DNA from: Solobacterium sp.
GTDB taxonomy: Bacteria > Bacillota_I > Bacilli_A > Erysipelotrichales > Erysipelotrichaceae
Length of the DNA stretch: 5,579 bases
NCBI GenBank assembly: GCA_016291725.1
Contig: JAEEYJ010000054.1
Location: forward strand, 1-5,579
Direction: 5' to 3'
Below are positions 1-5,579 of the stretch, one piece after another (within the stretch, counting starts at the first letter, position 1; each line of letters opens with the position of its first letter). The notes under the pieces are model-generated. The model was not told the origin of the DNA and made no database searches. It was given only the letters and a program-made list of their open reading frames with translations. The position numbers were made by a program, and so were the translations under genes.

Positions 1-561
1 GGGATCATTGTACCGGGCGGCTTCGGCAACCGGGGCATCGAAGGCATGATCCTTGCGGCAGGCTGGTGCCGCCGGAACAATGTCCCCTACCTGGGCATCT
101 GCCTGGGCATGCAGATTGCGGTCATAGAATTCGCTCGGAACGTATGCGGCATGGAAGGCGCCGACTCCGGTGAATTCAATGCGGCATCCCCCTACAAGGT
201 CATAGATTTCCTCCCTGACCAGAATGACAGTGTGCAGAAAGGCGGTACCCTGCGTCTGGGCAGGTACGAATGTATACTGCAGGAAGGAACACAGATCCGC
301 AGTCAGTACGGTGCAGAGAGAATCGGCGAGCGCCACAGGCACCGTTACGAATTCAACAACATCTACCGTGAACGCCTGCAGGAAGGCGGCCTGATCCTGA
401 GCGGTATGTCTCCCGACGGCACCATCGTCGAGACGATCGAAACGAACAATGACTACTTCATCGGTGTCCAGTTCCATCCGGAATTCAAGTCGAGACCGAA
501 CAAACCTCATCCCCTGTTCGTGGGCCTGATCAAACATGCACTGGAAAAGAAGGAGAGATGA
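1..561 (+). CDS. pyrG: CTP synthase, C-terminal glutaminase domain (5'-truncated by window edge)
   Basis: CTP synthase converts UTP to CTP in the cytoplasm using ATP and ammonia taken from glutamine. Frame 1 is open from the first base, so the gene starts outside the window. Only the last 186 residues of an enzyme usually about 530-540 residues long are present, roughly the class I glutamine amidotransferase domain. Visible residues 5-12 read PGGFGNRG (oxyanion strand). Residues 32-38 read GICLGMQ with the nucleophile Cys34. Residues 80-87 read KGGTLRLG, and [10 protein letters not shown] lies near 112-121. VQFHPEF at 156-162 supplies the catalytic His159 and Glu161. The triad is therefore intact. 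The ATP/UTP-binding synthetase domain cannot be judged. The TGA stop lies 4 nt before the glutamine synthetase start, so the two are almost certainly co-transcribed. Identification is very secure. Confidence 0.97.
   Translation, partial: GIIVPGGFGNRGIEGMILAAGWCRRNNVPYLGICLGMQIAVIEFARNVCGMEGADSGEFNAASPYKVIDFLPDQNDSVQKGGTLRLGRYECILQEGTQIRSQYGAERIGERHRHRYEFNNIYRERLQEGGLILSGMSPDGTIVETIETNNDYFIGVQFHPEFKSRPNKPHPLFVGLIKHALEKKER
551..555 (+). promoter_or_regulatory. Ribosome binding site of glnN inside the 3' end of pyrG
   Basis: AGGAG lies within the last pyrG codons, 10 nt before the ATG at 566. It fixes the glnN start at 566 rather than at the in-frame ATG at 536, which lies inside pyrG with no Shine-Dalgarno match in front. 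The arrangement implies translational coupling: ribosomes finishing pyrG terminate on top of the glnN initiation region. Confidence 0.75.
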
Positions 562-565
562 AAAG

Positions 566-2656
<2,091 letters not shown>

Positions 2657-2669
2657 TAACTGCTTTACG

Positions 2670-2698
2670 GGACGGGTCCGTCAGGATCCGTCCTTTTT
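2670..2698 (+). terminator. Rho-independent terminator of the pyrG-glnN transcript
   Basis: Arms 2670-2679 (GGACGGGTCC) and 2684-2693 (GGATCCGTCC) form a 10-bp, GC-rich stem with one G-U wobble and a 4-nt GTCA loop. TTTTT at 2694-2698 follows at once. It starts 14 nt after the glnN stop, as expected for the operon end. Confidence 0.9.
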
Positions 2699-2703
2699 CA
2701 TCA

Positions 2704-2729
2704 TGTGCAACTATTGGTTGCGCAATTGC
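2704..2729. promoter_or_regulatory. Cluster of overlapping palindromes, candidate operator upstream of the XRE gene
   Basis: Three dyads interlock here. TGTGCAAC (2704-2711) pairs with GTTGCGCA (2717-2724) across a 5-nt spacer with one wobble. TTGCGCAA (2718-2725) and GCAATTGC (2722-2729) are perfect 8-bp palindromes. The motifs GCAA and TTGC alternate four times, at 2707, 2718, 2722 and 2726. The block lies between the upstream terminator and the promoter of the XRE gene, starting about 40 bp before its -35. That position suits binding of a dimeric regulator, perhaps the XRE protein itself; this is inference. The hairpin has no T-tract, so it is not a terminator. Confidence 0.4.
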
Positions 2730-2742
2730 CTGCAGATCACGG

Positions 2743-2771
2743 TAGAACCCCTCTCTGTTCATTTCTATAAT
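2743..2771 (+). promoter_or_regulatory. Sigma-A-type promoter of the XRE regulator gene
   Basis: TATAAT at 2766-2771 is a perfect -10 hexamer. TAGAAC at 2743-2748, spaced 17 nt, is a weak -35 (3 of 6 matches). Transcription would begin near 2778, just before the GGAGGA ribosome binding site at 2781-2786, giving a leader of roughly 15 nt. Confidence 0.65.
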
Positions 2772-2792
2772 GGAATTACAGGAGGAAAGCGT

Positions 2793-3320
2793 ATGAATCT
2801 TGGTGAAAAGATCCTCTCAGCCAGAAAGAAAGCAGGACTGTCACAGACAGACCTGGCAGATCTGATCGGTGTATCCCGGCAGTCAGTATCCAAGTGGGAG
2901 ACGGGGGAATCCAGCCCCGAAGCAGGCAATCTTCTGCCTGCAGCCAAAGCACTGAACGTTACTGTAGATTGGCTGCTTACAGAAGATGATGTACCTGCAC
3001 CAGTGCAGGAGGACTCCCCGGACTGGGTGGACAGACTACCGAAGCGCATCGGTGCACTGATCAAACAGTATGGTTGGATCTACTGTGCCAAAGAAACTGC
3101 CAAAGGACTGCTCGCACTGGTCCTGATCAACGCTGTACGCATCTTCTGGATGCGCATGTTCATCCCCGGCATGCCCCTGAAGGATATGTTCTTTCCTCCG
3201 CAGGAGATCTTCATGATCACACTGCCGTTTACATTCGGCAGTATAGCAACCCTGATCGCTGTACTGTTCTGGGGAATCCTGTGGATCCTGCTCAGAAAGA
3301 AAAAAAGCTCTGTTCACTGA
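2793..3320 (+). CDS. XRE-family helix-turn-helix regulator with two C-terminal membrane segments
   Basis: This is a 175-residue DNA-binding protein. Residues about 5-61 form a Cro/C1-type helix-turn-helix domain: LGEKILSARKKAGLSQTDLA, then GVSRQSVSKWETG at the recognition helix and NVTVDWLL at the end. A charged, proline-containing linker (about 64-85) leads to an amphipathic stretch and then two hydrophobic segments at about 105-125 and 141-167, followed by a basic tail (RKKKSS). The tail suggests a regulator anchored in the membrane with its DNA-binding head in the cytoplasm; such XRE-membrane proteins are common in Bacillota, and most have no known ligand. The start at 2793 is chosen because GGAGGA (2781-2786) lies 6 nt before it. 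An in-frame ATG at 2703 lies upstream of the TATAAT promoter and cannot be translated from that transcript. Targets are unknown; autoregulation or control of the convergent rubrerythrin gene is possible but unproven. Confidence 0.85.
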   Translation: MNLGEKILSARKKAGLSQTDLADLIGVSRQSVSKWETGESSPEAGNLLPAAKALNVTVDWLLTEDDVPAPVQEDSPDWVDRLPKRIGALIKQYGWIYCAKETAKGLLALVLINAVRIFWMRMFIPGMPLKDMFFPPQEIFMITLPFTFGSIATLIAVLFWGILWILLRKKKSSVH

Positions 3321-3330
3321 ACAGGGCTTT
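3297..3330. terminator. Bidirectional terminator shared by the XRE and rubrerythrin genes, overlapping XRE coding sequence
   Basis: Arms 3304-3315 (AAAGCTCTGTTC) and 3319-3330 (GAACAGGGCTTT) form a 12-bp stem with one G-U wobble and a 3-nt loop. Read on the minus strand, the stem is followed by TTTTTTT and a further T-rich run, an excellent terminator for rubrerythrin. Read on the plus strand, the tail is only TTTCCCTTC, so it is weaker for the XRE gene. The left arm includes the last XRE codons, and its stop codon (3318-3320) begins in the loop. Confidence 0.8.
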
Positions 3331-3342
3331 CCCTTCACAGAA

Positions 3343-3894
3343 TCAATAATTCTCCGCGTTGATTTCGAAGAAGGACTGCGGGTGTGCGCATGCCGGGCAG
3401 ACAGCCGGTGCCTTCTTGCCGACAACAATGTGTCCGCAGTTGCGGCACTCCCATACCTTGATCTCGCTCTTCTCGAAGACTTCCTGCATCTCTACATTCT
3501 TCAGCAGAGCGCGGTATCTCTCCTCGTGGTGCTTCTCGATCGCGGCAACGAGGCGGAACTTTGCGGCCAGCGCGCGGAAGCCTTCTTCCTCGGCTGTCTT
3601 GGCAAAGCCTTCATACATATCGGTCCACTCATAGTTCTCACCGTCCGCTGCTGCAGCCAGGTTCTCTGCGGTTGTACCGATGCCGTTCAGTTCCTTGAAC
3701 CACATCTTGGCGTGTTCCTTCTCGTTCTCTGCAGTCTTCAGGAACAGAGCAGCGATCTGCTCATAGCCTTCCTTCTTGGCTGCGCTTGCGAAATAGGTAT
3801 ATTTGTTTCTGGCCTGGGATTCACCGGCGAATGCCGCTTCGAGGTTCTTCTCGGTCTGTGTCCCGGCGTAGGGATTCTTCTTTGTTTCTGCCAT
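3343..3894 (-). CDS. rbr: Rubrerythrin
   Basis: Rubrerythrin is a cytoplasmic non-haem iron protein that reduces hydrogen peroxide to water in anaerobes, receiving electrons from NAD(P)H through rubredoxin-type partners. At 183 residues it is close to the classical two-domain form. The four-helix ferritin-like domain (about 14-140) carries all di-iron ligands expected by alignment with the Desulfovibrio protein: Glu24 in [11 protein letters not shown], Glu58 and His61 in ENEKEH, Glu86 and Glu89 in GENYEW, and Glu120 and His123 in IEKHHEERY. The C-terminal rubredoxin-like domain has Cys150/Cys153 (WECRNCG) and Cys166/Cys169 (CPACAHP) for the Fe(Cys)4 centre. No ligand is missing. The start is supported by AGGAGG at 3900-3905, 5 nt upstream. 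It is monocistronic in appearance: it has its own candidate promoter, is preceded by the lipoprotein gene's terminator, and is followed by the shared terminator at 3297-3330. Confidence 0.97.
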   Translation of the reverse strand: MAETKKNPYAGTQTEKNLEAAFAGESQARNKYTYFASAAKKEGYEQIAALFLKTAENEKEHAKMWFKELNGIGTTAENLAAAADGENYEWTDMYEGFAKTAEEEGFRALAAKFRLVAAIEKHHEERYRALLKNVEMQEVFEKSEIKVWECRNCGHIVVGKKAPAVCPACAHPQSFFEINAENY

Positions 3895-3914
3895 ATTAGC
3901 CTCCTATTGACTTC

Positions 3915-3943
3915 ATCCTATCATTGAAATATGGGTTAGTACA
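3915..3943 (-). promoter_or_regulatory. Candidate promoter of rubrerythrin
   Basis: On the minus strand an extended -10, TGATAGGAT (hexamer 3915-3920, 4 of 6 matches with the TG element), lies 17 nt after TGTACT at 3938-3943 (3 of 6 matches to a -35). Transcription would start near 3908, just ahead of AGGAGG. GTAC occurs at 3939, 3960 and 3965; the first two are 21 bp apart, so they lie on the same helix face. This might mark a regulator site. I see no match to the PerR box consensus. Confidence 0.4.
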
Positions 3944-3981
3944 TGCTAAAGGCCTGTTTGTACAGTACTCCGGACACAAAG

Positions 3982-4029
3982 AAAAACCTTTGTCTCCCTG
4001 CCTTGTACATAAGGGAAACAAAGGATTTT
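3982..4029 (-). terminator. Rho-independent terminator of the lipoprotein gene
   Basis: CCTTTGTCTCCC (3987-3998) and GGGAAACAAAGG (4013-4024) pair over 12 bp with one mismatch around a 14-nt loop. After a single mismatch, the flanking AAAA (3982-3985) and TTTT (4026-4029) extend the stem. On the minus strand the stem ends in TTTTTC, 28 nt past the lipoprotein stop. The flanking A/T runs also allow termination in the plus direction, but no plus-strand gene precedes it. Confidence 0.75.
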
Positions 4030-4057
4030 CAGTTATGGATTCCGCAGAATAACACTG

Positions 4058-5071
4058 TCATTCATTCTCCGGCGGCAGCCATTCAAACACCAAATCATTG
4101 CCGGTATCCGACTGATCATCGTGCCATGTAAAGGTGCCGTCGTCATGGAATACGATTGTGCCTGTTCCGTCACCGTAGACCTGTTCCTGATCTGTGATCT
4201 CTCCGTCTGCGTTATAGGTAATGACCGACTTCCCGCAGCCCGTATAGGCAATCGTTCCTGTTTCAGGATCAAGAGTGCCGTAGATATCCCACTGTGCCAG
4301 TTCGGAGGCACTGCCTGCCCACTGAATGGTGATGACCGCGTCTTCAAAGCCGATGCTTTCGACCGCAGCGCGCGCTCTGTCACACTGATAATCGCCGACG
4401 TAATTCATGACGGGATTCTGCCAGTCCGGATCTTCCTCGAATACCGCAACGTAATCCGCGCTTTCATCCAGCAGTACCGTAATGACCGGTTCTGTCGAAT
4501 AATCCTCACCGTTCTTCGTCCACTTCACAAAGAGATTTCCTGTCTGAGGCCAGGCGATGAAAGTATAGGTTGTCGGCTGATCAAGATTGATCACGGCTGA
4601 CTGGAACGGATACTCCGGATCGACCTCCGGCACTTCCTCTCCCTCAGCATGGTCGATATTGCCCCAGCCTTCTGTATTGATGGTCACGAAGATCGTCGCT
4701 TCAGGAAGATTCAGCTTTGTAAAGCGGTAGGTCTCTCCGCCCTCGATTTTCAGCGTAAGAACGTCTGCAGCTTCTTCCGATACCGTGACCTCAAGATCCT
4801 CACGGCTGCCGGAGGAGATCAGTGTTCCGTGCAGGGTGTTTCCTTCCTGCGGCAGCGTTCCTCCCCAGGAATCCTCTGTCAGATCCTCGCCGAGCATACA
4901 GCCGACATACCAGCCGGGCTCATCAGTGTCTTCCATGTATGTGACCGAAAGGATATTTCCGTTCTCATCCTGATAATAGCCTTCACTGGTCCATTCCTCT
5001 GCTTTCTGCTGCGCGCAGGCGCCCAGTACCAGGACTGCACACGCTGTCATCAGTGCATATATCTTCTTCAT
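4058..5071 (-). CDS. Uncharacterised acidic lipoprotein with an InlB B-repeat-like middle domain
   Basis: This is a 337-residue secreted lipoprotein of unknown function. Residues 1-18 form a signal peptide (MKKIYALMTACAVLVLGA) ending in the lipobox LGAC, with Cys19 as the lipidated residue, so it should sit on the outer face of the cell membrane. The mature protein is strongly acidic and predicted beta-rich. Three regions can be told apart. Residues about 28-120 open with GYYQDENGN. Residues about 155-213 (TYTFIAWPQTGNLFVKWTKNG ... ADYVAVFEED) resemble the divergent InlB B-repeat fold seen in many Bacillota surface proteins. Residues about 224-332 open with YVGDYQCDRA and hold GTLDPETGTIAYTGC and DGTGTIVFHDDGTFTW, reminiscent of a ligand-binding beta-barrel. 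The start at 5071 is preferred to the ATG at 5113 because it begins the signal peptide and has AGGAG at 5081-5085, 9 nt upstream. No enzymatic motif is visible; surface binding or envelope maintenance is a guess. Confidence 0.85.
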   Translation of the reverse strand: MKKIYALMTACAVLVLGACAQQKAEEWTSEGYYQDENGNILSVTYMEDTDEPGWYVGCMLGEDLTEDSWGGTLPQEGNTLHGTLISSGSREDLEVTVSEEAADVLTLKIEGGETYRFTKLNLPEATIFVTINTEGWGNIDHAEGEEVPEVDPEYPFQSAVINLDQPTTYTFIAWPQTGNLFVKWTKNGEDYSTEPVITVLLDESADYVAVFEEDPDWQNPVMNYVGDYQCDRARAAVESIGFEDAVITIQWAGSASELAQWDIYGTLDPETGTIAYTGCGKSVITYNADGEITDQEQVYGDGTGTIVFHDDGTFTWHDDQSDTGNDLVFEWLPPENE

Positions 5072-5101
5072 ATCTGTCTGCTCCTTTTTTGTCTGTCCTT
5101 C

Positions 5102-5129
5102 AGTATAATGCATTACCTGAATGTTTACC
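5102..5129 (-). promoter_or_regulatory. Weak candidate promoter of the lipoprotein gene
   Basis: The minus strand reads TATACT at 5102-5107, a 5-of-6 match to the -10 hexamer, about 17-22 nt before the AGGAG site. No good -35 lies at the right distance; GGTAAA at 5124-5129 (16-nt spacer) matches poorly. The plus strand reads TATAAT at 5104-5109 through the same bases, but it too lacks a -35. Confidence 0.4.
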
Positions 5130-5135
5130 TAATAA

Positions 5136-5153
5136 AACCGGTTTCTGCCGGTT
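5136..5153. repeat. Short GC-rich inverted repeat in the divergent intergenic region
   Basis: AACCGG (5136-5141) and CCGGTT (5148-5153) are perfect 6-bp arms around a 6-nt spacer. It lies just upstream of the candidate lipoprotein promoter, a place suited to an operator. On the minus strand it is followed by TTATT, so a weak terminator is the alternative reading, but no minus-strand gene lies upstream of it within the window. Confidence 0.35.
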
Positions 5154-5204
5154 ATGTATTCATGAAGCGGGTAAGGGAAACTGTTGTATCCTGCCAGGAA
5201 ATCC

Positions 5205-5257
5205 GAATGATTTGTGAACGTGCATTTTGAATCGTTGTGATGCCTGATTCATCATTC
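5205..5257. promoter_or_regulatory. Nested inverted repeats and weak candidate promoter ahead of the right-edge membrane gene
   Basis: TGAATC (5228-5233) and GATTCA (5246-5251) are perfect arms 12 nt apart. GAATGAT (5205-5211) and ATCATTC (5251-5257) form a wider pair around them. A weak plus-strand promoter overlaps: TTGAAT at 5227-5232 (4 of 6 matches) and CATCAT at 5250-5255 (4 of 6), spaced 17 nt, with transcription expected near 5262. If real, the inner dyad would cover both promoter elements and could act as an operator. Such short repeats also arise by chance in AT-rich DNA. Confidence 0.3.
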
Positions 5258-5276
5258 TTTTGATAAGGAAAACGAA

Positions 5277-5579
5277 ATGAACAGCCAGGAATTTGAACGG
5301 ATTTATCGGATGTTCTATCATGGTATAGTTGAAGGGATTTGGAGTTTAATGGAACAGAACAGATATTTCAATGAGGAACAATATCAGCAGAACGCCAAAA
5401 AACTGAAAAGAACCGGGAAAATCGTATTAGCAGCAGGTATTTGTATGTTTGTATTGGGCGCTGCCTTTTTGTTTTTGGGTTTTACTGGATTCGGAAAAAC
5501 AGCACTGAATCCTGGGCAGACTGCTGAAGGCGTATTCGGAGGATTCGGACTATTTGCTTTAGGTGGTTTTCTGGATACA
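5277..5579 (+). CDS. N-terminal part of an uncharacterised membrane protein (3'-truncated by window edge)
   Basis: An open frame begins at ATG 5277 and runs without a stop for 101 codons to the window end. AAGGA at 5265-5269 lies 7 nt before the ATG. The first 45 or so residues are hydrophilic and likely helical (MNSQEFERIYRMFYHG, then a Gln/Lys-rich stretch ending KKLKRTGK). A clear hydrophobic segment follows at about 48-70 (IVLAAGICMFVLGAAFLFLGF). A short loop and a second glycine/phenylalanine-rich segment start near residue 85 and run into the truncation. This suggests a small multi-pass membrane protein with a cytoplasmic N-terminus. I do not recognise the family. By hand count the stretch is about 41% GC, against about 55% in a sampled part of glnN, and it uses codons such as TTA, ATT and TTT where neighbours prefer CTG, ATC and TTC. 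It could be a later acquisition or a poorly expressed gene. It is divergent from the lipoprotein gene. Confidence 0.65.
   Translation, partial: MNSQEFERIYRMFYHGIVEGIWSLMEQNRYFNEEQYQQNAKKLKRTGKIVLAAGICMFVLGAAFLFLGFTGFGKTALNPGQTAEGVFGGFGLFALGGFLDT

Noticed and set aside
2704..2724. Hairpin TGTGCAAC/GTTGCGCA as a second terminator after glnN
   Set aside because: No T-tract follows and a complete terminator already lies just upstream; an operator is the better reading.
2703..2792. Upstream in-frame start for the XRE protein at 2703
   Set aside because: It lies before the perfect TATAAT at 2766-2771 and lacks a ribosome binding site, whereas the ATG at 2793 has GGAGGA 6 nt upstream and begins the conserved domain.
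3382..3927. Plus-strand open frame of 181 codons over rubrerythrin
   Set aside because: It is antisense to a rubrerythrin in which all iron ligands are intact; the frame is an incidental shadow.
4649..5230. Plus-strand open frame of 193 codons opposite the lipoprotein
   Set aside because: It is antisense to a gene with a clear signal peptide and ribosome binding site. The hydrophobic, Cys-rich translation reflects the complement of acidic codons.
5162..5230. Small plus-strand ORF of 22 codons in the divergent intergenic region
   Set aside because: No Shine-Dalgarno sequence precedes its ATG, and the peptide has no recognisable character.

Overview
The window looks like a chromosomal segment of a Bacillota (Firmicutes) bacterium, probably an anaerobic gut lineage such as Erysipelotrichia or Clostridia. 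The hints are strong AGGAGG-type ribosome binding sites, a type III glutamine synthetase, a two-domain rubrerythrin, an XRE regulator with a membrane tail, and a short lipobox lipoprotein. This is an inference from gene content, not a taxonomic call. Base composition is about 55% GC in a sampled stretch of glnN, but only about 41% in the last gene.

Layout, left to right. Bases 1-2656 (+) hold the end of an operon: the C-terminal glutaminase part of CTP synthase (pyrG), followed 4 nt later by a complete type III glutamine synthetase (glnN), closed by a strong intrinsic terminator at 2670-2698. Bases 2704-3320 (+) hold an XRE-family regulator with two predicted membrane segments. It has its own promoter (perfect TATAAT) and an upstream cluster of interlocking palindromes. 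It faces a rubrerythrin gene (3343-3894, -) across a 22-nt gap. A hairpin overlapping the last codons of the regulator appears to serve as terminator for both. Bases 4058-5071 (-) encode an uncharacterised, acidic, beta-rich lipoprotein with its own terminator at 3982-4029. A 205-nt divergent intergenic region with short inverted repeats separates it from the start of an AT-richer membrane protein gene (5277 onward, +) that runs off the window.

How the genes fit together. Glutamine synthetase makes glutamine, and CTP synthase hydrolyses glutamine to aminate UTP, so the pyrG-glnN pair places a producer and a consumer of glutamine in one transcript. Rubrerythrin is a peroxide-detoxifying iron protein of anaerobes. 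The XRE regulator, the lipoprotein and the last membrane protein have no assignable targets or functions from the sequence. I see no rRNA, tRNA, CRISPR array, insertion sequence or phage module, and nothing that amounts to a clear new system. The least explained parts are the lipoprotein, the regulator's upstream palindromes and the truncated gene at the right edge.
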